A DNA stretch of 64,000 nucleotides from Myxococcales bacterium UBA1660 (GTDB lineage Bacteria > Myxococcota_A > Polyangia > Polyangiales > Houyiibacteriaceae): NCBI GenBank assembly GCA_002320815.1, contig DCLA01000112.1, forward strand, positions 1-64,000, written 5' to 3'. A program made the translations under genes and the position numbers. The notes under the pieces are model-generated. The model saw only the letters and a program-made list of their open reading frames with translations. It was not told the DNA's origin and searched no databases. How positions within the stretch are numbered: position 1 is the stretch's first letter; every line of letters begins with the position of its first letter. Shown piece by piece: positions 16,933-24,777 of the stretch.

Positions 16933-17187
16933 TCACTCCAGGATGTCGAGGAGCACGCGGCGACGGGACCGGCTCTGCATCGACGAGAGGAGCGTGCGGA
17001 TCGCCCGAGCCGTCCGCCCGTCCTTGCCGATGACCTTGCCCAGGTCTTCCTGGGCGACGGTCAGCTCCAGCGTGGTGCGGCGGTCGTCGTCGACGACCTC
17101 CACCCGCACGTCATCGGGCTCGTCCACGAGGGAGCGAGCGAGAAAGAGCACGAGCTCCTTCTGGGCTTCCACGGAGCCGTCGTCCAT
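16933..17187 (-). CDS. khpA: KhpA-type KH-domain RNA-binding protein
   Basis: 84 residues. Single type II KH domain with the GxxG-type loop in LGKVIGKDGRTARAIRTLL. The N-terminal KELVLFLARSLVDEPDDVRVE is typical of the YlqC/KhpA family encoded between rpsP and rimM. It binds RNA, often as a dimer or with KhpB (not in this window). Eleven bases separate it from rpsP. Confidence 0.93.
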   Translation of the reverse strand: MDDGSVEAQKELVLFLARSLVDEPDDVRVEVVDDDRRTTLELTVAQEDLGKVIGKDGRTARAIRTLLSSMQSRSRRRVLLDILE

Positions 17188-17198
17188 GACGGAGGGGC

Positions 17199-17450
17199 TC
17201 AGGCCTGGGCCTGGGCGCCAGCCGCGGCGCGGCTGACCTTGAGGACGCGGGGCGACACCTGGGCGCCGACGCCGACCCAGTAGGCCATGCGGTCCTGGTC
17301 GACGCGCGCGTCGGCGTCGGGCTTCGAGGGATCGTAGAGACCGATCTGCTCGATGAAGCGGCCGTCACGGGCGTTCTGCTTGTCGGTGACGACGATGTGG
17401 TAGAAGGGGCGCTTCTTGCTGCCAGCGCGGGCCAGACGGATCTTGACCAT
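17199..17450 (-). CDS. rpsP: 30S ribosomal protein S16
   Basis: 83 residues. Canonical start VKIRLARAGSKKRPFYHIVV, then DGRFIEQIGLYDP and DQDRMAYWVGVGAQVS. It ends with a short Ala-rich tail. ATG 17450 has GAGGA eight bases upstream. First gene of the operon; a good promoter lies at 17598-17626. Confidence 0.97.
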   Translation of the reverse strand: MVKIRLARAGSKKRPFYHIVVTDKQNARDGRFIEQIGLYDPSKPDADARVDQDRMAYWVGVGAQVSPRVLKVSRAAAGAQAQA

Positions 17451-17597
17451 GGGTTCGTCCTCGGAGGGTCTACTCGAGAAAGCTCGGGATATCGTTGCTC
17501 TTGACCGCTCGAGACGAAGTCCCGGGCGGGGCGTCGACCGGTCGGGGCCGGAACGGGTCCGGGGCCCTCGAACCGAGGCGGCGCGAAAGGGAGGCGG

Positions 17598-17626
17598 ACC
17601 CTAGCCGGGGGCCTGGGGGGCGTCAA
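17598..17626 (-). promoter_or_regulatory. Sigma-70-type promoter of the rpsP operon
   Basis: On the - strand TTGACG (17626-17621) is followed after exactly 17 bases by TAGGGT (17603-17598). Position and spacing fit a housekeeping promoter about 150 bases upstream of rpsP. Confidence 0.55.
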
Positions 17627-17690
17627 GGAGACGAGTGCCCGAACGCGCGTCGAGGGTGCCGAGGGGTGGATGCCCATGATAGGGAGCGGC

Positions 17691-19286
17691 ATGCGCCGTG
17701 CGCCATGGATCCTGCTCTTGGCTGCCCTCGCCCTCCCCGCCTGTGGGGACGACGACGAGACCCCCGAGCCCGAGGAGACCCCGGAAACACCGCGCGTGGA
17801 GCTTCCGGCGCCGGATCTCCGGCTGCTGGTGCTGACCGATCTCGACGGGACCCTGGAGCCCTGCGGGTGCACCTCCCGGCCCCTGGGCGGTATCGATCGC
17901 CTGGCCGCCCGGGTGCGCGAATTGGCGGCCGAGGCGCCCTCGGTCTTCGTGTCCGCGGGCGATCTCTTCCTGGGCCACGAGGGCCACGCGGGTCCCAGCG
18001 GCGGCGAGCAGGAGGTCTGGCGGGCGGAGACCCTGGCCGCGGTCCTCGACGAGCTCCGGCTGGCCGGCGCGGCGCCCGGTCCCCGGGATCTGCGCCTCGG
18101 CGTGGAGACCTTCGAGCATCTCCGGGACGCAGTGTCGTTCCCGCTCCTCGCCGGCGGGGTCGCGCTGCCGACCCCCGCGGACGAAGACGCGGGCGATCAG
18201 GAGGCCCCACCGCCGATGCCCGCGAGCCAGATCGTGGAGGCCGGGGGAACCAAGATCGGCCTGGTCGGCGCCACCCAACTGCTCACCGGGCCGGTCTCGC
18301 GGACCGCGGACCCCGAGGGTGCGGCCCGCACGGCCGTGGCCGCCCTTCGCGAGGCCGGAGCCGACCTCGTGGTGGTCCTGGGCCGGCTGGATCGCCGCAA
18401 GATGCGCCAGCTCGCCGGGATCGAGGGGGTGGACTTCGTGGTCCGGGGCGGCTTCGACGACGAAGAGGTCCTGGCGCCCACGGCGGCCGGCAACGGCACG
18501 CTGCTCCATGCGGGCCGGCAGGGGCAGCATCTGCTCGTGGTGGACCTCTACCGACCCGGCGCCGAGGGCGAGTGGACCGACGTGAGTCGCTGGACCGTCG
18601 ACGAGCGGCGCCGGCAGCTGGAGGCGGACATCGCCGAGCTCGAAGAGCGGCTCGGCGGCGAAGGGGAGACCAACCCGCGCCTCCGCGGGCTGCGCGCCGA
18701 GCTGAGCGAGCTGCGGGACCCCGAGCTCCCCGCCGAGGGGCCGGCCTTCGCCGCGCGCGCGGTCGAGCTGGACCCCGAGGCGCCCCGAGACCCCGCGGTT
18801 CGCGAGCGCCTCGACGCGCTGGACGTGCGGATCAACGACCACAACCGCGAGGCCTACGCCGATCGCGAGCCGCCCCCGGTCGCCGAGGGGCAGCCGCGCT
18901 ACGTCGGCTCGAACCGCTGCCAAGGGTGCCACCAGCAGGCCTACACCTGGTGGCGAGGCACGCCGCATGGCCGCGCCTACGAGACCCTGACCAGCCGCCA
19001 CAAGGAGTTCCACCTGGAGTGCGTGGGCTGCCACGTGACGGGCTACGAGCTCCCCGGGGGCAGCACGGTCACCCACAACATGGACGGCGCGCTGGTCGAC
19101 GTGGGCTGCGAGGTCTGCCACGGGCCGGCGAGCCAGCACGTGCAGGGCCCGGCGAGCCACAACATCCGGCGGTCGCCCGAAGAGCGGCTCTGCGTCGGCT
19201 GCCACAACGAAGAGCACAGCGATCTCTTCGACTTCGACACCTACCGGGCGCGGCTCCTCGTGCCCGGGCACGGGAGACCCCAATGA
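17691..19286 (+). CDS. Lipoprotein: 5'-nucleotidase-like phosphoesterase fused to tetrahaem cytochrome c
   Basis: 531 residues. I took ATG 17691 (GGGAG just upstream), which gives RRAPWILLLAALALPAC, a lipoprotein signal; an in-frame ATG at 17670 is possible. Residues about 45-330 follow the UshA/5'-nucleotidase-like metallophosphoesterase plan (LVLTDLDGTLEPCGC, LGGIDRL, VFVSAGDLFLGH, TKIGLVGAT), though the classic first motif D-x-H is replaced by DLDG. About 310-360 is helical. The C-terminal quarter is a cytochrome c-554-like domain with four CxxCH haem sites, CQGCH, CVGCH, CEVCH and CVGCH, near residues 409, 444, 473 and 501. Likely an outer-envelope electron carrier or sulfur/phosphate enzyme; the fusion type is known in Deltaproteobacteria but its reaction is not. 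Confidence 0.85.
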   Translation: MRRAPWILLLAALALPACGDDDETPEPEETPETPRVELPAPDLRLLVLTDLDGTLEPCGCTSRPLGGIDRLAARVRELAAEAPSVFVSAGDLFLGHEGHAGPSGGEQEVWRAETLAAVLDELRLAGAAPGPRDLRLGVETFEHLRDAVSFPLLAGGVALPTPADEDAGDQEAPPPMPASQIVEAGGTKIGLVGATQLLTGPVSRTADPEGAARTAVAALREAGADLVVVLGRLDRRKMRQLAGIEGVDFVVRGGFDDEEVLAPTAAGNGTLLHAGRQGQHLLVVDLYRPGAEGEWTDVSRWTVDERRRQLEADIAELEERLGGEGETNPRLRGLRAELSELRDPELPAEGPAFAARAVELDPEAPRDPAVRERLDALDVRINDHNREAYADREPPPVAEGQPRYVGSNRCQGCHQQAYTWWRGTPHGRAYETLTSRHKEFHLECVGCHVTGYELPGGSTVTHNMDGALVDVGCEVCHGPASQHVQGPASHNIRRSPEERLCVGCHNEEHSDLFDFDTYRARLLVPGHGRPQ

Positions 19287-19747
19287 AGACGTTCCGCCCT
19301 CTCCTCCTCGCGCTGGCCCTCGCCGGCTGCGCCGACGAGCCCGGCCCGACCACTCCGGTCGCCAGCGACCCCGGCGGCGCCGAGACCCCCGCGGTGGGCC
19401 CGGTCGCCGAAGAGCCCTCCGGTGACGGCGAGGTGGTCGAGGTCCTCGAGGGCCGCGCCAGCTACTACGCCGACTCCCTGGCGGGGAACAGCACCGCCAG
19501 CGGCGAGCCCTACGATCCCTCGGCCCTCACCGCCGCGTCCCGCGACCTGGCCTTCGGGACCCGCGTCCGGGTCACCCGGCTGGCCTCCGACGGATCACCG
19601 ATGGGCTCGGTGATCGTACGGGTCAACGACCGCGGCCCCCATCGCGACCACTCGCGCATCCTGGACCTGAGCCGCGCCGCCGCCGAAGAGCTGGACATGA
19701 TCCGCGCCGGGGTGGTCGACATCCGCGCCGAGATCCTCGCCGACTGA
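19283..19747 (+). CDS. rlpA: RlpA-like septal ring lipoprotein
   Basis: 154 residues. ATG 19283 overlaps the cytochrome gene stop by 4 bases. Lipobox in FRPLLLALALAGC; a Pro/Glu-rich linker; then a double-psi beta-barrel with GRASYYADSLAGNSTASGE, DLAFGTRVRVTRL and VIVRVNDRGPHRDHSRILDLS, holding the Asp and catalytic region of RlpA lytic transglycosylases. There is no C-terminal SPOR domain, so septal targeting through denuded glycan is not obvious. RlpA cleaves naked glycan strands. Confidence 0.88.
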   Translation: MKTFRPLLLALALAGCADEPGPTTPVASDPGGAETPAVGPVAEEPSGDGEVVEVLEGRASYYADSLAGNSTASGEPYDPSALTAASRDLAFGTRVRVTRLASDGSPMGSVIVRVNDRGPHRDHSRILDLSRAAAEELDMIRAGVVDIRAEILAD

Positions 19748-19771
19748 GCGGGGGCGCCGCCCAGGACGACG

Positions 19772-20692
19772 TCAGCCGAGGCGGGCGGCGGCGACCTGGA
19801 CCCGCCCGCGGTCGCCGGTGGCCATCATGCGCACCGAGCGCAGATGCTTCTCCACCGGGTACTCGCGGGTGAAGCCGTAGCCGCCGTGGATCTGCAGCGC
19901 GTGGTCCGCGGCCTCGAGGCCGGAGCGCACCGCCACGGTGCGCGCGGTAGCCGCGTGGACCGCGTCCAGGGAGACCGCCGCGCGGTGCACCAGGAGCTCC
20001 GCCGCGTCCAGGGCCGTGGCCGCGTCGGCGATCTTCCACTGGATGGCCTGGAACTTCGCCAGCGGTTTGCCGAACTGAGCCCGCTCGTGGGCGTAGGCGA
20101 TGGCCGCGCGCAGCGCCGCCCGGCCGCTCCCCAAGGCCAGCGCCGCCGCGCCGAGATCGTCCCAGGCCCGCACCGCAGGGTGGGCCGGGCCGCTCACGGT
20201 CCCCACCTCGACCTTCGCCAAGCCGGCGCCCCGCTGGCCCATGGGGTCCACCGCCTCGGTGGTCGCCTCGCGACCCACGCCCTCGGGGGTCACCCAGGCA
20301 TCCGCCGGCGCGACCGCCAGCGCGCCCGGCGCCGGCACGTAGCTGACGAAGGCCTCGCCCGCACAGTAGGGGTCGAGATCCCAATCGGTCGCGCTCAGGC
20401 CGGCGAGCCCCGGGCCGGCGTGGGTCGCCAGGCGCCGCGCCACCGAGGGCGAGCCCTCGGCGAGGGCCTCGACCACCAAGGCGTAGGCCAGCCCATCGAG
20501 GCCGAGGCCCCCCCGGTCCTCGGCGGCGGTCAGCCCCCAAAGGCCCAGCTCGGCCAGGGCGCCGCCCACGGCGGCGGGGATCGGTCCCCCCTCGTCGATG
20601 CCGGGGGCGGCGGGCGTCAACACCTCGCGGGCGAAGCGCGCGGTGGCCTGGCGGATCTCTTCGTGGAGCTCGGGGATGGCGAAGTCGGTCAC
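19772..20692 (-). CDS. Acyl-CoA dehydrogenase-like protein lacking the usual catalytic Glu
   Basis: 306 residues, shorter than the usual 380. It shows the N-terminal helical domain (FAREVLTPAAPGIDEGG, LGLWGLTAAEDRGGLGLDG) and the C-terminal FAD-binding helices (RAQFGKPLAKFQAIQWKIAD, LQIHGGYGFTREYPVEKHLR), but the middle beta domain is reduced to about 90 residues. After EKHLR, where most family members have R-D-x-x-x-x-I-x-E-G-T with the catalytic Glu, it reads SVRMMATGDRGRVQ, so the base is missing. It may be a binding or regulatory homologue, or use another residue. Its GTG/ATG start overlaps the cupin gene stop by 4 bases. Confidence 0.8.
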   Translation of the reverse strand: MTDFAIPELHEEIRQATARFAREVLTPAAPGIDEGGPIPAAVGGALAELGLWGLTAAEDRGGLGLDGLAYALVVEALAEGSPSVARRLATHAGPGLAGLSATDWDLDPYCAGEAFVSYVPAPGALAVAPADAWVTPEGVGREATTEAVDPMGQRGAGLAKVEVGTVSGPAHPAVRAWDDLGAAALALGSGRAALRAAIAYAHERAQFGKPLAKFQAIQWKIADAATALDAAELLVHRAAVSLDAVHAATARTVAVRSGLEAADHALQIHGGYGFTREYPVEKHLRSVRMMATGDRGRVQVAAARLG

Positions 20693-21609
20693 TGGGCGTC
20701 GTCCTCGGGGGTCTCGGTCGCGCGGAAGCGCTGCTCGGGACCGGGTCCCGCGTAGATCTGATAGACGCGCAGCGGCGCCTCGCCGTGCTCGTAACCGTGG
20801 GGGGTCCCCGGCGGCACGTAGACCACCCGGCCCGGCGTCAGCGCGAAACGCTCCTCGCCGAGGATCATCGTGCCGTCACCGGAGTCGACCAGGAGCACCT
20901 CGGCGGAGTCCTCGTGGGTGTGGGTGGGGACGTCCAGGTCGGCGGTGCCCTCGAGGAGGCTCATGGCCGCGAACGTCGCGCCCCCCTCGCGGTCGAGGAG
21001 GATGCGGACCTTCAGCTTCCCCTCGGCCCGCTGGTGCTCTTCGAGGCTCCCGAGGTCGACGACCACGTCGCCCATGACCCGCTCGGTGCAGGGGGCGGCG
21101 GCCTCCGCGCCGGCGTCGGGGGCCTCGGGCGCCGCGGCGACCTCGGGGTCGGCGCCGGGGTCGGTGCCCTCGGGCTCGGCGCCGGGGTCGGTGCCCTCGG
21201 GCTCCGCGGCGTCGGCGGCCACGGGCTCCTCGGCGGGGATGGCCAGGGCGACCACCGCCGTCGCGGCCTCGATGGCCACCAGGTCCGTGGCCCGCTGGGT
21301 CCGGTAGAGGGTCCCACCGGGCAGGTCCTCGTCGGCCGGGGTGCGCAGGTTCCCCTCCTCGACGAAGACCAGCACCTCGCGGCAGCCCGCGCCGGGCAGG
21401 GAGAGGGTCGCGCCCTGGTCGACGTGCACCCGGCCGAGGCGGACCCGGGGGCCGCCTTCCTCGGGCAGGGTCGTGGCGGTCTCGGTCTCCTCGCCGCCGG
21501 CGCCGCCGACCATCGCCTCGTCGTCGATGGGGGGGATCTCGGGGATCGGGGTCTCCGAGCCGCCGCAGGCGGCCAGGAGCAAGACGAAGAGGATGCGCGA
21601 ACGTGCCAT
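20689..21609 (-). CDS. Lipoprotein with C-terminal cupin domain
   Basis: 306 residues. Signal ARSRILFVLLLAAC with lipobox. Residues about 25-165 form a partial beta domain with an imperfect tandem repeat rich in EPEGTDPGA. The C-terminal 110 residues are a cupin: VPTHTHEDSAEVLLVDSGDG (motif 1, metal-ligand His, His, Glu) and GRVVYVPPGTPHGYEH (motif 2 with His). It is therefore an exported metal-binding cupin, perhaps a small-molecule sensor or isomerase. Translationally coupled to the acyl-CoA-dehydrogenase-like gene, which is cytosolic, so a shared pathway is not obvious. Confidence 0.85.
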   Translation of the reverse strand: MARSRILFVLLLAACGGSETPIPEIPPIDDEAMVGGAGGEETETATTLPEEGGPRVRLGRVHVDQGATLSLPGAGCREVLVFVEEGNLRTPADEDLPGGTLYRTQRATDLVAIEAATAVVALAIPAEEPVAADAAEPEGTDPGAEPEGTDPGADPEVAAAPEAPDAGAEAAAPCTERVMGDVVVDLGSLEEHQRAEGKLKVRILLDREGGATFAAMSLLEGTADLDVPTHTHEDSAEVLLVDSGDGTMILGEERFALTPGRVVYVPPGTPHGYEHGEAPLRVYQIYAGPGPEQRFRATETPEDDAQ

Positions 21610-21676
21610 CGCGCCGGAGCATGCCGAGCGCGGTCCGGGCCGGCAAGCGCAGCCTGGCCCGGGGGAGCGCCGCTCC

Positions 21677-22747
21677 TCAGGCGGTGGTGCCGCCGCAGCT
21701 GGAGCCGGCGCCGGCGGTGCACCCGAAGCAGTGGCGGTCGGTGGCGATGGTCCGCTGGGCGAGGACCGCGGCGTCGAAGTCGCGGATGTGCCCCACGGCG
21801 CCCGCCACGGGCATGGCCAGCATCTGGTTGAAGTCGCAGTCGTAGAGGCGCCCGTCCCAGCCCACCGAGAGGGTGTTCCGGCACATCACGCCCTGGGCCG
21901 CCAGCGGGTTGAACCCCTGGACGAGCTTGCGCATGTAGGCCTCCAGGTTGCCCGAGCTCTCCAGCCACTCGAGGTAGCGGCTGATCGGCATGTTCGTGAT
22001 GGTGTAGAGGGCGTCGAAGACGATGCCGTGGCGGTCGGCCAGCTCGCGCTTCCACTCGCGCTCCAGGGACGCCTGGGACGCCGGCAGGAACGCGCCGGCG
22101 GGGTTGGTCACCAGCACCAGCCGGAGCCCGGAGCGCCCGTCACCGTAGCCCACCTCGTTCAGGCGGCGGAGCGCCCGGAGGGACTTCTCGAAGACCCCGT
22201 CGCCCCGCTGGGTGTCGGTGTTGAGCGCCCGGTAGTGGGGCAACGAGCAGACGACCTCGACCTCGTGCTTGGCGAAGAACTCCGGCAGGTCCCGGTGGGC
22301 CCCGGTCTCCAGGATCGTGAGGTTGCAGCGATCCATCACGTGGCGCCCCAGACCGCGCACCTCGCGCACCAGGTCCCGGAAGTGCGGGTTCAGCTCCGGC
22401 GCGCCGCCGGTGAGGTCGACGGTGGGGATGTCGCTGCTGGCCAGGGCGCGGACGCAGTCGTCCAGGGTCTCCCGGCTCATCACCTCGTCCCGATCCGGAC
22501 CGGCGTCGACGTGGCAGTGGCGGCAGGTCTGGTTGCAGAGCTTGCCCAGGTTGAGCTGGAGCACCTCGATGGGCGCCGGCTTCAGCGGGCTCAGCCCGGC
22601 CTCGTCCAACGCCTCGTGGAACTCTCGCGCCAGCGGGAGCCGCCGCAAGACGGCGCGCTGGTGGTCGGGGGACGCGAGCGGGTCCCGCCGGGCCTGCAGC
22701 GAAGGCAGGGCGCGGCGGCGGCGGGGGGTCGGAGACAGCTGGGACAA
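21677..22747 (-). CDS. arsS: Arsenosugar biosynthesis radical SAM protein ArsS-like
   Basis: 356 residues. Radical SAM cluster motif CNQTCRHCHVDAGP near residue 70-83 binds the [4Fe-4S] that cleaves S-adenosylmethionine. The C-terminal region has CRNTLSVGWDGRLYDCDFNQ and the Cys-rich ending CFGCTAGAGSSCGG, both characteristic of the ArsS/rSAM-Cys-rich family, which attaches the adenosyl group to methylated arsenic. LTGGAPELNPHFRDL is the family's glycine loop. The next gene encodes the usual AhpD-like partner. No arsM or arsR is in the window. Confidence 0.88.
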   Translation of the reverse strand: MSQLSPTPRRRRALPSLQARRDPLASPDHQRAVLRRLPLAREFHEALDEAGLSPLKPAPIEVLQLNLGKLCNQTCRHCHVDAGPDRDEVMSRETLDDCVRALASSDIPTVDLTGGAPELNPHFRDLVREVRGLGRHVMDRCNLTILETGAHRDLPEFFAKHEVEVVCSLPHYRALNTDTQRGDGVFEKSLRALRRLNEVGYGDGRSGLRLVLVTNPAGAFLPASQASLEREWKRELADRHGIVFDALYTITNMPISRYLEWLESSGNLEAYMRKLVQGFNPLAAQGVMCRNTLSVGWDGRLYDCDFNQMLAMPVAGAVGHIRDFDAAVLAQRTIATDRHCFGCTAGAGSSCGGTTA

Positions 22748-22786
22748 AGGGGAACCGTTCTGGGTGTCGCCCGCAGGCGGGCACCG

Positions 22787-23125
22787 CTACATGCTGATCT
22801 TCTTGGCGTGGTTGCGCATCTGCGTGCCGTGCACCAGCGAGGCGCCTCCGCGGATGGCGGCGGCGACGTGGACCGCCTCGGTCATCTGCTCGAGGTCGGC
22901 GCCCTTCTCCAGCGCGCCCTTGGAGTAGGCGTCGATGCAGTAGGGGCACTGGACCGCGTGGGCCACCGCCAGAGCGATGAGCGACTTCTCGCGGGCGCTC
23001 AGCGCGCCCTCCTCGAAGACGGCGCCGTACCAGGCGAAGAACTTCTCCGCGAGGTCGGAGCGCACCTCGCCGATCTCGCCGAACTTCCCGAGATCCTCGG
23101 AGTGGTAGTAGTGATCGTGGCTCAT
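22787..23125 (-). CDS. Arsenosugar-associated AhpD/CMD-like protein
   Basis: 112 residues from ATG 23125. Carboxymuconolactone-decarboxylase/AhpD fold with the CxxC pair in AVQCPYCIDAYSKGALEKG; AhpD itself has a His a few residues later, here Tyr or Ser. The His-rich start SHDHYYHSEDLGKF and ending GTQMRNHAKKISM match the peroxidase-like proteins that neighbour arsS. Upstream of arsS by 39 bases, same strand, so a two-gene unit. It may protect or regenerate a thiol or handle organoarsenic intermediates; not demonstrated. Confidence 0.85.
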   Translation of the reverse strand: MSHDHYYHSEDLGKFGEIGEVRSDLAEKFFAWYGAVFEEGALSAREKSLIALAVAHAVQCPYCIDAYSKGALEKGADLEQMTEAVHVAAAIRGGASLVHGTQMRNHAKKISM

Positions 23126-23175
23126 GGACTTCCTCCTGGTGGGCGCGGCGGACGTACGCCGCGCCTGGCCCAGCG

Positions 23176-24129
23176 TTAGCAGCTGCGGAGGCGGTCGACG
23201 AAGGCGGCAGGCTCGAAGGCCTCCACCCGGTCCAGCCGCATCAGGAAGCGTCGGTAGTCCTTGTGAACGCCGACCGCGTCTTCCGAGCGCAGGTGGAAGT
23301 CGGTGATCCGGGTCACCGTGAAGCGCAGCGCCGCAGCCCGGCAGAGATCCCGGAGGGCGCCACTCTCCAGGTCGGACAGCGGCCGGACCGACTCGTAGCC
23401 GGCGACCATGGCCCGGGCGAGGTCCCAGTCGAGGTCGTCGCCGACGCACCACGCGAGGAGCGCTACGGCCAGGTCGTAGGCCAGCACGTCCCAGGCGGCG
23501 CTCTCCCAGTCGATGGCGGCCGAGAGCGTCTCGTCCTCCCAGAGGACGTTGTCCCGGAAGAGGTCGCCGTGGGTCAGGCCGCGCGGGAGCTCGGCCGGCA
23601 GGTCCAGCTCGGCGAAGGAGAACTCCAGCCGGTTGCAGATGGGACCGAGCTCGCCGTGGCGCGGGATGCGTCCCATGCGCACGGCCAGCGCCCGGCGGTC
23701 GAAGCGGCTCTTGCGCCGCCAGCCCAGGTCGGTCCCCACGCGATGGACGGTCGCGAGCAGCTCGCCCACCGCCCGGGCTCGCCCGGCGGTGACTCCCGCC
23801 TGGCAGGACATGGTCCCCGCGGCGAGCGCGAAGAGCGCCACCGGCTTCCCGCTGACCCGCACCTGACCCGGGGTCACCGCGCCCAGCCGCTCGGGGATCG
23901 GCGCGCGGCCCTGCAGGTGCCGCAAGATGGCCCACTCGAAGGCCACCCCGTCGGTTTCCTGCTCCTCGTAGATGCGCATGAAGACCCGGCGGCCGTCTTC
24001 GAGGTCCAGGAAGAAGTTGGAGTTCACCGAGCCCGCGGCGATGGGCACGATGGCCCGCACCGGCGGCAGCCCGTGGGCCTGCGCCACCCGCGAGGCGTCG
24101 GCCAGGCCGAGCTCGGTCAGGACGGCCAC
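23176..24129 (-). CDS. thrB: Homoserine kinase (APH-fold type)
   Basis: 317 residues. Phosphorylates homoserine with ATP in threonine synthesis. It belongs to the aminoglycoside-phosphotransferase-fold family of homoserine kinases: IAAGSVNSNFFLDLEDGRR near the start, the Brenner-type LTHGDLFRDNVLWEDE (catalytic Asp and Asn) and IDWESAAWDVLAYDLAVAL (metal-binding Asp of the DFG-equivalent). Start set at GTG 24129, giving the usual AVLTELG beginning; it overlaps the preceding gene by 13 bases. Not next to other thr genes. Confidence 0.88.
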   Translation of the reverse strand: MAVLTELGLADASRVAQAHGLPPVRAIVPIAAGSVNSNFFLDLEDGRRVFMRIYEEQETDGVAFEWAILRHLQGRAPIPERLGAVTPGQVRVSGKPVALFALAAGTMSCQAGVTAGRARAVGELLATVHRVGTDLGWRRKSRFDRRALAVRMGRIPRHGELGPICNRLEFSFAELDLPAELPRGLTHGDLFRDNVLWEDETLSAAIDWESAAWDVLAYDLAVALLAWCVGDDLDWDLARAMVAGYESVRPLSDLESGALRDLCRAAALRFTVTRITDFHLRSEDAVGVHKDYRRFLMRLDRVEAFEPAAFVDRLRSC

Positions 24130-24731
24130 GACGCTCGGGGGACCAGGGCGCGGGGCGCGGGGTCGAAGAAGCCCGCGAATCGGCGCGCCTCCTGGGGGAG
24201 CGCGCCGCGGTGGTGGCGCCAGAGCAGGCGCGCGGCCTCGTCGATGGTCGGCTCGAGGGGCTGGGCTTCGAGTCCGTCGAGGGGCATCGCGTCGTGGACC
24301 GCCACCCGGCCCCGGGCGACCTCGAGGGCGCTCGCTCCCCGGACCAGGAAGAGCCGCTCGCCATCGCGGAAGGCGCGCGCCGCCGTCCGCTCCGCGTTCA
24401 CCAACGCGAGCGCTTCCATCGGGCTGCCGGACGCGCCGACGAGGCGACCGAGGAGCCGCGGGAACTCGTCGTCGAAGCTCGCGCGGAGTCCGTCGAGGAG
24501 CTCCACGCGCTCGGCGGGTTCCAGCGCCGCGAGCGCTTCGGCGAGGGCGGCGGCGGCGTCGTCGTCGTCGAGGGCGCAGGCGGCGAGCGCGTCCAAGGAC
24601 GCCGGGAGCGAACCCCGGCTGAGACCGGGTCGGGAGCCGCTGCCATCCGCTCGTCCACGCACACCCTCCGTCTGCCATGGGGCCTCCCGCCGGGCCAAGG
24701 ACGGACTCGCGCGCGCGGCGACCTTGACCAC
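24117..24731 (-). CDS. Hypothetical protein overlapping thrB
   Basis: 204 residues if it starts at GTG 24731, which has GGGGAGGG seven bases upstream; GTG 24755 and GTG 24662 are alternatives and the first 45 residues are not protein-like, so the true start may be later. The middle is acidic and helical (LAACALDDDDAAAALAEAL, EPAERVELLDGL). The last part is more conserved-looking (LPQEARRFAGFFDPAPRAL, TIDEAARLLWRHHRGAL). I do not recognise the family. The stop lies inside the thrB start region, implying coupling. Confidence 0.55.
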   Translation of the reverse strand: MVKVAARASPSLARREAPWQTEGVRGRADGSGSRPGLSRGSLPASLDALAACALDDDDAAAALAEALAALEPAERVELLDGLRASFDDEFPRLLGRLVGASGSPMEALALVNAERTAARAFRDGERLFLVRGASALEVARGRVAVHDAMPLDGLEAQPLEPTIDEAARLLWRHHRGALPQEARRFAGFFDPAPRALVPRASWPS

Positions 24732-24777
24732 ACCGCGCCCTCCCCTGTAGACCACTTCGAGAGGGACGGATCACCCG

